Positions 10,268 to 18,370 of a stretch of 34,508 nucleotides of DNA are shown in pieces (position 1 is the stretch's first letter; every line of letters begins with the position of its first letter). Position numbers and translations under genes: made by a program. The notes below the pieces were generated by a model. The model was not told the origin of the DNA. It did no database searches and saw nothing but the letters and a program-made list of their open reading frames with translations. Source of the stretch: Chloroflexota bacterium (GTDB lineage Bacteria; Chloroflexota; Anaerolineae; Promineifilales; Promineifilaceae); assembly GCA_013112725.1 (NCBI GenBank), contig JABFFZ010000063.1:1-34508 (forward strand). The letters are read 5' to 3'.

Positions 10268-10912
10268 ATGATCGTGTTTGGCGAGAACTTTCCGGCCACA
10301 GTAGAATCCCCGTTATGCTTTGCTCCGAATCAGGAACAGGATTTTGCCGTGGATTTTACGCAGGCCGCTGATGCTGCTCTTCTGCAGCATATATCGCGCG
10401 GTCAAGAGGCAGCGCTGGCCGAGTTGTATGATCGCTACGGCCGTCTGGTGTATAGTTTGGCTTATGGGGTCATTGGCACCAGCCAGGCGGCCGAAGAAAT
10501 TACGTTGGATGTGTTTACCCGTGTCTGGGAAAAAGGCCACACCTACGATGCCAGCAAGAGTCAGGTAAGTACCTGGCTTACCCGTCTGGCGCGTAACCGG
10601 GCCATAGATGTGCTGCGGCGCGAACAGGTGCGCCCAGAAAAGGATAGCGTGAGTTGGGAGGAAGTGACGGCCGTGCCCCTCACCGACAGCCAGAACCCGG
10701 AGACACAAACCGCCCTGCTGATGCAGCGCGAGCAGGTACACCAGGCGCTGGCTTCGCTGCCAGATGATCAGCAACAGGTATTGGCATTGGCGTACTTCGG
10801 CGGTCTGAGCCACAGTGAGATTGCCGCGCATTTGGGTGAACCGCTGGGCACCATCAAAGGGCGCATTCGCGCCGGTATGGTCAAATTGCGGGGATTACTG
10901 GTAGAAACATGA
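10268..10912 (+). CDS. ECF-like RNA polymerase sigma factor (SigK-type)
   Basis: A sigma-70-family factor of about 214 aa from the preferred ATG at 10268. The frame is open back to 10148, but that extension shows no conserved features. Region 2 reads LAELYDRYGRLVYSLAYGVI...AEEITLDVFTRVWEK and then STWLTRLARNRAIDVLRRE. Region 4 reads LPDDQQQVLALAYFGGLSHS and then EIAAHLGEPLGTIKGRIRAG, with its helix-turn-helix. Its stop overlaps the start of the anti-sigma gene (ATGA), so the two are translationally coupled. Such pairs usually autoregulate, and the lipoprotein gene downstream is a likely target. The 236 bp before this ATG contain one ACGGCCGT octamer and no promoter I could assign with confidence. 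Confidence 0.85.
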   Translation: MIVFGENFPATVESPLCFAPNQEQDFAVDFTQAADAALLQHISRGQEAALAELYDRYGRLVYSLAYGVIGTSQAAEEITLDVFTRVWEKGHTYDASKSQVSTWLTRLARNRAIDVLRREQVRPEKDSVSWEEVTAVPLTDSQNPETQTALLMQREQVHQALASLPDDQQQVLALAYFGGLSHSEIAAHLGEPLGTIKGRIRAGMVKLRGLLVET

Positions 10913-11610
10913 ACGATATGCCACACCAAGCGATACAAGAGTTACTGGCCGCGTATGCTCTGGGCAGTCTGGAAGCGGACGAAGCAGTGACGGTAGCCGT
11001 ACATCTGGAAACCTGTCCTGCCTGCCGGGCAGAACTGGCGGCTTATGAAGCCGTCACCGATATGCTGGCAACGGCCGTGCCCCTGGCCTCCCCCCCGCCG
11101 GCGTTAAAAACCAGATTGATGGCCCGCACGCAAACGGCCGTTGCCCTGCCACTAACCCGCCGCCAATCCCTAAAAGAGCATCTGCGCCGCTGGTGGCATC
11201 CTCCCTACTGGCGACCGGGCCTGGCTCTGGTTGTGCTTGTTCTGGCCGCCACCGCCCTCGTCATATGGCAGCAAAATCGTCCGGCGCCCCCTTCGCAATA
11301 CACCCTCACCGCCACCGAACATGCACCGGAAGCCACTGGCGTCATCACCATCGCCGCTGATGGCACGGCTACCCTGTCCATCGCCAATCTGCCGCCGCTG
11401 ACGGCCGAACAGCAGTATCAGTTGTGGCTCATCCGGGATGGCCAGCGCGACAGCGGCGCGGTCTTTTCCGTGAACGCCGATGGCTCTGCCCAGATTACAA
11501 TTCAGTCGGCACGGCCGTTTACCAGTTACCAGGCTTTTGGCATCACCATTGAACCGGCCGGTGGCAGCCCTGGCCCTACCGGCGACCGCGTGTTAGGCTT
11601 TAACTTGTAG
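10909..11610 (+). CDS. Anti-sigma factor, RskA/ZAS type
   Basis: A 233-residue membrane protein that should hold the upstream sigma factor inactive. The N-terminal zinc-binding anti-sigma motif is H32-x3-C36-x2-C39 (HLETCPAC). A single transmembrane helix covers about residues 103-121 (GLALVVLVLAATALVIW). The extracytoplasmic C-terminal domain has the RskA signature: QYQLWLIRDG, then GSAQITIQ, then a final stretch naming the 'GGSPGPTG' loop before the C-terminus. The start overlaps the sigma factor stop by 4 bp. Release by regulated proteolysis is known for RskA-type factors but is inferred here. Confidence 0.88.
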   Translation: MNDMPHQAIQELLAAYALGSLEADEAVTVAVHLETCPACRAELAAYEAVTDMLATAVPLASPPPALKTRLMARTQTAVALPLTRRQSLKEHLRRWWHPPYWRPGLALVVLVLAATALVIWQQNRPAPPSQYTLTATEHAPEATGVITIAADGTATLSIANLPPLTAEQQYQLWLIRDGQRDSGAVFSVNADGSAQITIQSARPFTSYQAFGITIEPAGGSPGPTGDRVLGFNL

Positions 11611-11721
11611 ATTCCCCCTCTTTTCATCCACTTCCCGTTTTTATCCGTATGGTTGAACGTACCGGGATTGTTGTTTTCTGGTAAACCGATTCACACCAAA
11701 ACCATAAGGAGAACGCAAGCT

Positions 11722-13275
11722 ATGAAAAGATATGTCTTATCGCGCCCCCTGCTGTTTGTGTTGTTATTGTCTCTGGTCGCGTGTGGCGGGCAATCCGCCG
11801 CATCAACACCGCCCCCAACCGAGCCCCCCACGGTCGCGGCAGTCTTGCCCGAACCCGAAGTGGCCGAACCCATCATCGCACCAGTTGAAGTAACCGTCGC
11901 ACCCACCGCCGAGACAATGGAAATGGAAACGGCCGTGACCAACGCCGTTACCGTTTCCGACCAAAACCTGACCGAAGAGTTTACCGTGACCATAGACAGC
12001 GTCACGGCTGACGTGCCCGGCTGGATTGTCATTCACGCCCAGGCAGACGGCCGTCCCGGCCCCGTGCTGGGTTACACGCCTGTAGCCGCCGGTGAAAATC
12101 AAAATGTCATCGTGACCATTGACCCGACCGGCGCTACCGAGACCCTATATGCCATGCTCCACATAGACGCAGGCACAAGGGGGGAATATGAATTTCCCGG
12201 CGACGATGTGCCCGCGATGGATGCAGACGGCAACATGGTGACGCCGCCGTTTACCCTCTTGGGCGGTCTGCCGGTGACGGCGTTGTTGCAACTGGCCGAG
12301 AGCGATGAGCTGGGCGTCTATCTGGTGGACGCGGCCGGTATGGCGCTGTATACCTTTGCCCACGACACACCGGGCGTCAGTAATTGTTATGATGCCTGTG
12401 CATTGGCCTGGCCGCCGTTGGTAGTGGCGGCTGGCGAAGATGTCACGGCCGTAGCCGAACTGCCCGGCGAACTGGCAACCACCGAACGCACCGACGGCAC
12501 GATACAAGTTACCTATGATGGCTGGCCGCTTTACTACTGGGTCAATGACGCCGCCCCTGGCGAAACCACCGGTCATAATTTCCGCAATATATGGGCCGTC
12601 GCCCGCCCCACCACCAAAGTGTTGTTGGGCGGTAATGAAGAACTCGGCCGTTTCCTCGTCGGGCCGGAGGGTCTCACCCTCTACCGCTTTAATCCCGATG
12701 ACCCAGGCATAAGCAACTGCTATGACGAATGTGCCTTTTATTGGCCGCCTCTGCTGCTGGATGAAGGGGAAGCGCTTACCGGCGGCGCTGGCGTGGTGGG
12801 CAAGTTGGGTACCACTGAACGAGATGACGGCACGGTTCAGGTGACGTATGGTGGCATGCCCCTATATTACTGGATACTGGATGAAAATCCGGGTGACGCT
12901 ACCGGGCAGGCGGTGGATGATGTCTGGTATGTTGTGCCACCCTACACCGTAGCGGTGAGCAGCACCCCCGAACTCGGCGATTTTCTGGTGGCTCATAACG
13001 GCATGACGCTCTATCTCTTCGGCGTAGACGGAGAAAACGAAAGCACCTGTTATGATCAATGCGCCATCAACTGGCCGCCCTTATTGCTGGAGCCAGGTGA
13101 GTTGCCCATTGCCGGTTTTGGCGTGACGGGTGAATTGGGCATTACCGAACGCACTGATGGCACGCTTCAGGTGACGTACAACGGCTATCCCCTCTATTTC
13201 TGGATTCACGACGAAGCGCCCGGTGACACAACCGGGCAAGGTGTGAATGACGTCTGGTTTGTGGTTGAACCGTAA
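11722..13275 (+). CDS. Lipoprotein with DUF7282-like domain and three COG4315-type repeats
   Basis: The start at 11722 is chosen for its AAGGAG site (11706-11711) and because it gives a proper lipoprotein signal (MKRYVLSRPLLFVLLLSLVA with lipobox Cys21). A P/T-rich linker follows. Next comes a beta domain (about residues 70-180) with VDSVTADVPGWIVIHAQADG and LYAMLHIDAG, which resembles DUF7282. Three tandem modules of about 105 aa follow. Each contains a copy of CYDxCAxxWPPL (SNCYDACALAWPPL, SNCYDECAFYWPPL, STCYDQCAINWPPL) and a closing GxPLYYW half, as in the 'secreted repeat of unknown function' family. The paired cysteines suggest disulfides or metal/cofactor binding. Being just downstream of sigma/anti-sigma genes, it is a candidate member of that regulon. 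A strong terminator follows. The molecular function is unknown. Confidence 0.82.
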   Translation: MKRYVLSRPLLFVLLLSLVACGGQSAASTPPPTEPPTVAAVLPEPEVAEPIIAPVEVTVAPTAETMEMETAVTNAVTVSDQNLTEEFTVTIDSVTADVPGWIVIHAQADGRPGPVLGYTPVAAGENQNVIVTIDPTGATETLYAMLHIDAGTRGEYEFPGDDVPAMDADGNMVTPPFTLLGGLPVTALLQLAESDELGVYLVDAAGMALYTFAHDTPGVSNCYDACALAWPPLVVAAGEDVTAVAELPGELATTERTDGTIQVTYDGWPLYYWVNDAAPGETTGHNFRNIWAVARPTTKVLLGGNEELGRFLVGPEGLTLYRFNPDDPGISNCYDECAFYWPPLLLDEGEALTGGAGVVGKLGTTERDDGTVQVTYGGMPLYYWILDENPGDATGQAVDDVWYVVPPYTVAVSSTPELGDFLVAHNGMTLYLFGVDGENESTCYDQCAINWPPLLLEPGELPIAGFGVTGELGITERTDGTLQVTYNGYPLYFWIHDEAPGDTTGQGVNDVWFVVEP

Positions 13276-13283
13276 ACCGCAGC

Positions 13284-13324
13284 CAGGGTCATGGGGGCAT
13301 AGGCTACCCCCATGACCCTGTTTT
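13284..13324 (+). terminator. Rho-independent terminator
   Basis: A perfect 14-bp stem, CAGGGTCATGGGGG (13284-13297) with CCCCCATGACCCTG (13307-13320), has a 9-nt loop and is followed by TTTT. It ends the sigma/anti-sigma/lipoprotein unit and separates it from the convergent hyp genes. There is no T-run on the other strand. Confidence 0.85.
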
Positions 13325-14381
13325 AACAGATACGCGGCAGTTGTTCACCAATTTGCATGGGGATGACCCGTGTGCCGCCGATGCCGGTTTTGGCCACGAG
13401 CAGACCGGGGTATTCGGCGACGACCTGGCCGATCACGGCCGTATCCTGCCCCAACTCGTGCCCACGCATCACCGCCGTCACTGTCTCTGCCTGTTCGGCC
13501 GGCACAATGGCTAACAATTTACCCTCATTGGCCACATAAATTGGGTCCATGCCCAACAACTCACAGGCCGAATGTACCGACTGGTGTACCGGGATTTTCT
13601 TTTCATCCAGGATAATACCCACGCCAGAGCTATGGGCAATTTCGTTCAGCGAAGAAGCCACGCCGCCGCGGGTGGGGTCGCGCAGTACATGAATTTGAGG
13701 GCAGGCCTGGATCATCGTCGCAATTAGCCCATTGAGCGCGGCCGTATCGCTGACAATGGGTGACTCAAACGCCAACCCCTCACGCACACTCATAATCGCC
13801 ATGCCATGATCGCCAATTGTGCCGTTCAAAATGACCACATCACCTGGCCGCGCCCTATCTGGCCCAATTTCCAGGCCATCGGGAATCAGGCCAATGCCGC
13901 TGGTGTTGATGTAAACGCCGTCGCCGTGCCCCTTGTCCACCACCTTTGTATCGCCGGTAATCAGGGTGACGCCCGCTTTGGCGGCAGCGGCGGCCATGCT
14001 GTCCACAATTTGCGCCAACGTTTGCATAGGCAGCCCTTCTTCAATGATGAACCCGGCGCTCAGGTACAACGGCCGTGCCCCACTCATGCTAATGTCGTTC
14101 ACCGTGCCATTTACCGCCAGATCGCCAATGTTGCCGCCGGGGAAAAATAACGGCCGGACCACAAACGAATCGGTAGACATTGCCAGCCGTGACCCATTCA
14201 AAGAAAAAACAGCCGCATCTCCCAAGGCCTCTAGCTTGTCATTGCGAAAGGCGGGCACAAACAAATGCTCCACCAACTCGGCCGACAATTTGCCGCCGCC
14301 GCCATGCCCCAGAATGACGTTCGGGTAACTGCGCAGCGGCGCCGGGCACGTCCAGCCTTCAAAATCTAGCTCGTTGGTCAT
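13323..14381 (-). CDS. hypE: Hydrogenase maturation factor HypE
   Basis: HypE dehydrates the carbamoyl group received from HypF to a thiocyanate on its C-terminal cysteine and passes the cyanide to the HypC-HypD complex for the NiFe-hydrogenase active site. The protein is 352 aa and ends exactly with the diagnostic PRIC. The AIR-synthase-like ATP-binding fold is visible in GHGGGGKLS near residue 27, in DSFVVRPLFFPGGNIGDLAV, in ITGDTKVV and in RDPTRGG. It is the last gene of hypF-C-D-E, separated from hypD by a 65-bp gap filled with a large hairpin. Confidence 0.96.
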   Translation of the reverse strand: MTNELDFEGWTCPAPLRSYPNVILGHGGGGKLSAELVEHLFVPAFRNDKLEALGDAAVFSLNGSRLAMSTDSFVVRPLFFPGGNIGDLAVNGTVNDISMSGARPLYLSAGFIIEEGLPMQTLAQIVDSMAAAAAKAGVTLITGDTKVVDKGHGDGVYINTSGIGLIPDGLEIGPDRARPGDVVILNGTIGDHGMAIMSVREGLAFESPIVSDTAALNGLIATMIQACPQIHVLRDPTRGGVASSLNEIAHSSGVGIILDEKKIPVHQSVHSACELLGMDPIYVANEGKLLAIVPAEQAETVTAVMRGHELGQDTAVIGQVVAEYPGLLVAKTGIGGTRVIPMQIGEQLPRIC

Positions 14382-14388
14382 AGTTTAT

Positions 14389-14439
14389 TATTGAGATATT
14401 GGGATATTGGGCAATCCGCAATATCCCAATATCTCAATA
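14389..14439. repeat. 21-bp perfect hairpin with tandem octamer between hypD and hypE
   Basis: The left arm at 14389-14409 and the right arm at 14419-14439 are exact complements with a 9-nt loop. The arm contains the octamer GATATTGG twice in tandem (14395-14410). It fills most of the hypD-hypE gap and should form a very stable structure in the hyp mRNA. Confidence 0.75.
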
Positions 14440-14446
14440 TCCTATC

Positions 14447-15559
14447 TTAAACAACCATTACACTTTCCAACGCCACAAAACGGCCGTACTGGTAATACGC
14501 CGCACACGCCCCTTCGCTGGAAACCATCGTCGCCCCCAGGGGATTGCGTGGTGTACATTCTTTGCCAAAAGCGGCACATTCGTTGGGTTTGATCATCCCT
14601 TGCAGCACTTCACCGCTGCGGCACAGGGGCGACTCGCGCGTCTCGATGTGGCCCACGTCAAAGCGCACGGCCGCGTCAAAATCCCGGTACGCCGCGCTCA
14701 GTTCCCAGCCACTTTGCGGAATCAGGCCAATGCCTCGCCACTGCCGGTCGCTGACCTCAAACACATCGGCCAACATCTTTTGCGCGGCCACATTGCCCGC
14801 TTCCGTGACGGCGCGAGGGTAGGCGTTTTCCACTTCGGCACGGCCGTCTTCCAACTGCTGCACCGCCCGCCGGATCCCTTCCAACACATCCAGCGGCTCA
14901 AAGCCCGTCACCACAATTGGCGTCTGATACTGCTCGGCAATGGGCAAATACTGCCAGTAACCCATCACACTGCACACGTGCCCCGCCGCCAGAAATGCCC
15001 GCACCCGGTTCGTTGGCGATTGCAAAATCGCCTCAATCGCCGGCGGCACCAGCACATGAGACACCAACATGGAAAAATTACTTAACCCTTGCTGCCTGGC
15101 CTGGAACACGGCCATGGCGTTGGCCGGGGCGGTGGTTTCAAAACCAATACCAAAAAAGACCACTTCCCTATCCGGGTTCTCGCGGGCAATCTTCACCGCG
15201 TCCAGCGGCGAGTAGACGATGCGCACATCGCCCCCTTCGCTCTTGATGCGGAACAAATCCTTTTCGCTGCCGGGTACACGCAGCATGTCGCCAAAGGAGC
15301 AAAAGATGACGTTTGGCCGCGAGGCTATCGCCAGCGCCTTATCAATAATGCCCAGCGGCGTGACGCATACCGGGCAGCCTGGCCCATGGATCATCTCCAC
15401 AGCGTCCGGCAGCAGTTGGTCAATGCCGTTGCGAATGATGGAATGTGTCTGTCCGCCGCATACCTCCATCATCACCCATTTTCGCGTCGCCAGCTGGGCA
15501 ATTTGCCTCAATAGCTTTTGCGCCAGGTCGGGATCACGAAACTCGTCCAGGTATTTCAT
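14447..15559 (-). CDS. hypD: Hydrogenase maturation factor HypD
   Basis: HypD is the 4Fe-4S scaffold on which Fe(CN)2CO is assembled together with HypC. All signature motifs are present: MEVCGGQTHS with Cys34, HGPGCPVCVTP with Cys62 and Cys65, CSFGDMLRVPGS, and the C-terminal cluster-ligand region FGKECTPRNPLGATM followed by SSEGACAAYY. The 370 aa length is normal. Its ATG overlaps the hypC stop (ATGA), so the two partner proteins are translationally coupled. No redox-relevant cysteine appears to be missing. Confidence 0.96.
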   Translation of the reverse strand: MKYLDEFRDPDLAQKLLRQIAQLATRKWVMMEVCGGQTHSIIRNGIDQLLPDAVEMIHGPGCPVCVTPLGIIDKALAIASRPNVIFCSFGDMLRVPGSEKDLFRIKSEGGDVRIVYSPLDAVKIARENPDREVVFFGIGFETTAPANAMAVFQARQQGLSNFSMLVSHVLVPPAIEAILQSPTNRVRAFLAAGHVCSVMGYWQYLPIAEQYQTPIVVTGFEPLDVLEGIRRAVQQLEDGRAEVENAYPRAVTEAGNVAAQKMLADVFEVSDRQWRGIGLIPQSGWELSAAYRDFDAAVRFDVGHIETRESPLCRSGEVLQGMIKPNECAAFGKECTPRNPLGATMVSSEGACAAYYQYGRFVALESVMVV

Positions 15560-15819
15560 GTCACACCCTCCTTGTCGGCCAGCAGTTCTTCTTCCAGCAG
15601 ACCCATCTGGTTAAACAAAGCCAGCGTTTCCAGCGCGGAGGTCTCATCCAGCCGGGTAATGGCAAAACCCACGTGGATGATGGTGTAATCGCCCACCTGA
15701 ATTTCCGGCAGATAGGCCAGGCACACTTCCTTTTGGATGCCGCTAAAGTCCACCTTGCCCATGCGTGTGCCGTATGCTTCGTAAATCTCCACCACTTTTC
15801 CAGGAATACCTAAACACAT
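15556..15819 (-). CDS. hypC: Hydrogenase maturation chaperone HypC
   Basis: The start at 15819 gives the invariant MCLGIPGKVVEI N-terminus, whose Cys2 carries the Fe(CN)2CO unit to the large subunit; it is preceded by AGAGG. The 87-residue product has the usual small beta-barrel sequence (GKVDFSGIQKEVCLAYLP, VGDYTIIHVGFAITRLD). An upstream in-frame extension to 15873 exists but lies in a hairpin repeat and is not credible. It is coupled to hypD by a 4-bp overlap and lies 50 bp after hypF. Confidence 0.94.
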   Translation of the reverse strand: MCLGIPGKVVEIYEAYGTRMGKVDFSGIQKEVCLAYLPEIQVGDYTIIHVGFAITRLDETSALETLALFNQMGLLEEELLADKEGVT

Positions 15820-15833
15820 GATTAACCTCTTTG

Positions 15834-15880
15834 GTGATGCGTGATGCGTGACCAGAGCAGGGTCACGCATCACGCATCAC
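15834..15880. repeat. 20-bp perfect heptamer hairpin at the hypF-hypC junction
   Basis: GTGATGCGTGATGCGTGACC (15834-15853) and its exact complement (15861-15880) enclose a 7-nt loop. The 7-bp unit TGATGCG is repeated in tandem. The right arm includes the hypF stop codon and last two sense codons, so the repeat has become part of the end of hypF. Confidence 0.75.
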
Positions 15881-18278
15881 TGTTTCTTACTCCTACCATC
15901 ACCTGTCCCAACGCCAGGCCGCCGTCGTTGGGCGGCGCCAGGTGATGGGTCAAGACTGTAAAACCGTGCTGTTGTAACTGCGGCACGGCCGTACCCAACA
16001 ACTGCACATTCTGAAACACCCCACCGCTAAGCGCCACCTGGTTCAACCCATGCTGTGCCCGCATCTGCAAACTCAGCCGGACAATGAGTTCGGCTACAGC
16101 ATTGTGGAAGCGGGCAGCAATGACAGCCCTCTCCACCCCGGCCATTATATCGGCGGCCATCGCCGCCAGCACCGGGGCGGCGTCAATCTCCACGCCCGCC
16201 AGGGCAAAGGTGTACTGCTCTGTTACGTCCGGCGACACAGCTGTTTCCATCTCCATCGCCGCCTGCCCCTCATACGTTACCACCTGGCGAATGCCCAACA
16301 GCGATGCGACGGCGTCAAACAGCCGCCCCATGCTGCTGGTAGGTACGCTGTTGATGCCCTGTTCTAATTGCTGCCGCAAAATGCGCTGCTCCTGGGGTGG
16401 GCAGGCGGCCACACAGGGCAGCGCCTCATCCCACTCCAGCCCGGCGGCCCACAAATGGGCCAGCGCCAGGCGATACGGCCGTTTCACCGCCGCATCCCCC
16501 CCCGCCAATGGCACATACTTCAAATGGGCCGCCCGTGCAAAACCGGTGTAATCGGCCAGCAGCAGTTCACCGCCCCACACCGCGCCATCCGTGCCATACC
16601 CCGTGCCGTCAAAACTAAAGCCGATGACCGGTGTACGGCCGTCCAGTCGGTGTTCGGCCATGACGCTGGCAATGTGGGCGTGGTGGTGCTGCACGGTCAT
16701 CAGGGGCAGCCCCGCCTGCGCCGCCTGTTCTTGCGCCCACTGAGTCGAAAGATAACCGGGGTGCATATCACAGACCAGCCGTTCCGGGTCGGCGCGGAAA
16801 ATGTGGCGGAAATGGGTCACGGCCGTTTCAAAAGCGCGCACCGTCTCTAAATTCTCCATATCGCCGATGTGCTGGCTCATGTAGCCGTATTCCCCTTTCG
16901 CCAGGCAAAAGGTGCTTTTCAGTTCGCCGCCCACCGCCAGCGTCGGCGGCACGGCGTGGGGCAGCTTTACCGGAAACGGGGCGTAACCACGGGAACGGCG
17001 CAGGGGAAGGAGGTGAGCAGTGGGTGGTGAGCCGTGTGCAGTGGGCGGCGGCGCATGACCGATTATTCTTATGACGGAGTCATCGCAACGGCCGTGAATC
17101 TCCCGGTTGTGCATCAGAAAAGCGTCGGCCAGGGCTGCCAGCCGTTCCCGCGCCTCGTCATTGTCTTTGACAATGGGTTCGTCGCTGTAATTGGCCGACG
17201 TCATCACGAGGACACGGGACTGAGCCTCTAGCAAGAGATAGTGGAGGGGCGTGTAGGGCAGCATGACGCCGATAGTGTTGTTGCCAGGGGCGATCAGGGG
17301 GGAGAGTGGGTTGTTCTCTTTCTGGCGCAGCAGCAGAATCGGCCGTTCTTTGGCCGTGAGCAATGCCGCTTCCTCGCCCGACACATAGGCAAACCGGCGT
17401 ATTGCATCCACATCCCAGGCCATCACCGCAAATGGTTTATCCACTCGCCCTTTGCGCTCACGCAGCGTCGCCAGGGCAACGTCATTGGCCGCATCACATG
17501 CCAGATGAAAACCGCCCAACCCCTTCATGGCCACAATCTGCCCCGCCGCCAACAACGCCTGTGCCTGCCGCACGGCTGTGTCGCCCCGAAGCCCCATGTC
17601 CAACAACCGATCACTGTTTACCGATAACCGATCACCATTCACCGATAACCGTTCACCGATTTCCAACCATACCTGCGGGCCACAATCGGGGCAGGCATTC
17701 GGCTGGGCGTGGAAGCGCCGATCTAGTGGATTGTCATACTCCGCCTGGCAGGCGGGGCACATGGTAAACGCGGCCATCGTCGTAAACGGCCGATCATAGG
17801 GAATTTCCTGGATGATGGTAAAACGGGGGCCGCAGTTGGTGCAGTTGATGAAGGGGTAACGGTAACGCCGGTTGGCGGGATCAAACAGTTCGCGCAGGCA
17901 GTCATCACATAGGCAAATGTCGGGCGAAATGAGGGTGTTGGCGGTCGCCTGCGCCTGACTGGGGACAATGACAAAATCGTGGTTGCCCTGCGCGGGCAGC
18001 CAATCCACCGTCACCTGCTCAATGTGTGCCAGCGGCGGCGGCTGGTGGATGAGGTCGTGGTGGAAGTGGGTCACGGCCGTTACCGTCCCCTCCACCTCAA
18101 TAAACACCCCGCCGCTGTCATTGCCCACAAAACCCGCCAGCCCATGCCGCCGCGCCAATCCATAGACAAACGGCCGAAACCCCACCCCCTGCACCACGCC
18201 CGTCACCGTCAGCCGTTGGCGCACCACCGGCTTTGGGGAGATAGATAAAGCTGTTGGCTCTTTTGGTTGCATCATCAT
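15870..18278 (-). CDS. hypF: Carbamoyltransferase HypF with two repeat-derived insertions
   Basis: HypF converts carbamoyl phosphate and ATP to a carbamoyl adenylate and carbamoylates HypE. From the ATG at 18278 (three adjacent ATG codons, GAGG upstream) it has about 802 aa. An acylphosphatase domain contains VTGVVQGVGFRPFVYGLARR. Zinc-finger pairs CDDC, CTNC, CPAC and CPDC follow. Next come a YrdC-like domain (AMKGLGGFHLACDA, VMTSANYSDEPI) and a Kae1-like domain with VQHHHAHIASVMAEH and LSGGVFQN. Two low-complexity segments absent from typical HypF are encoded by 21-bp repeats: GERLSVNGDRLSVNSDRL (about 17600-17660) and HAPPPTAHGSPPTAH (about 17013-17055). Both keep the frame and lie at domain borders. 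First gene of hypF-C-D-E. Confidence 0.93.
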   Translation of the reverse strand: MMMQPKEPTALSISPKPVVRQRLTVTGVVQGVGFRPFVYGLARRHGLAGFVGNDSGGVFIEVEGTVTAVTHFHHDLIHQPPPLAHIEQVTVDWLPAQGNHDFVIVPSQAQATANTLISPDICLCDDCLRELFDPANRRYRYPFINCTNCGPRFTIIQEIPYDRPFTTMAAFTMCPACQAEYDNPLDRRFHAQPNACPDCGPQVWLEIGERLSVNGDRLSVNSDRLLDMGLRGDTAVRQAQALLAAGQIVAMKGLGGFHLACDAANDVALATLRERKGRVDKPFAVMAWDVDAIRRFAYVSGEEAALLTAKERPILLLRQKENNPLSPLIAPGNNTIGVMLPYTPLHYLLLEAQSRVLVMTSANYSDEPIVKDNDEARERLAALADAFLMHNREIHGRCDDSVIRIIGHAPPPTAHGSPPTAHLLPLRRSRGYAPFPVKLPHAVPPTLAVGGELKSTFCLAKGEYGYMSQHIGDMENLETVRAFETAVTHFRHIFRADPERLVCDMHPGYLSTQWAQEQAAQAGLPLMTVQHHHAHIASVMAEHRLDGRTPVIGFSFDGTGYGTDGAVWGGELLLADYTGFARAAHLKYVPLAGGDAAVKRPYRLALAHLWAAGLEWDEALPCVAACPPQEQRILRQQLEQGINSVPTSSMGRLFDAVASLLGIRQVVTYEGQAAMEMETAVSPDVTEQYTFALAGVEIDAAPVLAAMAADIMAGVERAVIAARFHNAVAELIVRLSLQMRAQHGLNQVALSGGVFQNVQLLGTAVPQLQQHGFTVLTHHLAPPNDGGLALGQVMVGVRNSDA
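17017..17048. repeat. 21-bp repeat inside hypF (second)
   Basis: GCAGTGGGTGG (17017-17027) and GCAGTGGGCGG (17038-17048) recur at a 21-bp spacing. They encode the Pro/Thr/Ala/His-rich stretch just before the conserved LRRSRGYAPF segment. Confidence 0.55.
17606..17659. repeat. 21-bp repeat inside hypF (first)
   Basis: ACCGATAACCGATCACC (17620-17636) and ACCGATAACCGTTCACC (17641-17657) are near-identical at a 21-bp period, with a partial unit before them (17606-17614). They encode the repeated RLSVNGD/RLSVNSD peptide between the zinc-finger and YrdC-like domains. Confidence 0.65.
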
Positions 18279-18298
18279 CCTATGATCCTCGTCATAGG
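18279..18298. promoter_or_regulatory. Palindrome in the hypF leader
   Basis: CCTATGA/TCATAGG form a 7-bp dyad with a 6-nt centre directly in front of the hypF start and overlapping its GAGG. It could be an operator or a translational hairpin. A tandem heptamer (TGTCACC/TGTCACT, 18334-18347) lies a little further upstream. Confidence 0.3.
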
Positions 18299-18370
18299 AA
18301 ACCACGATACCATCTGGGAGCCTGCTCAACTATTGTCACCTGTCACTCTGTGGGCTGCTACCTGTCACCT

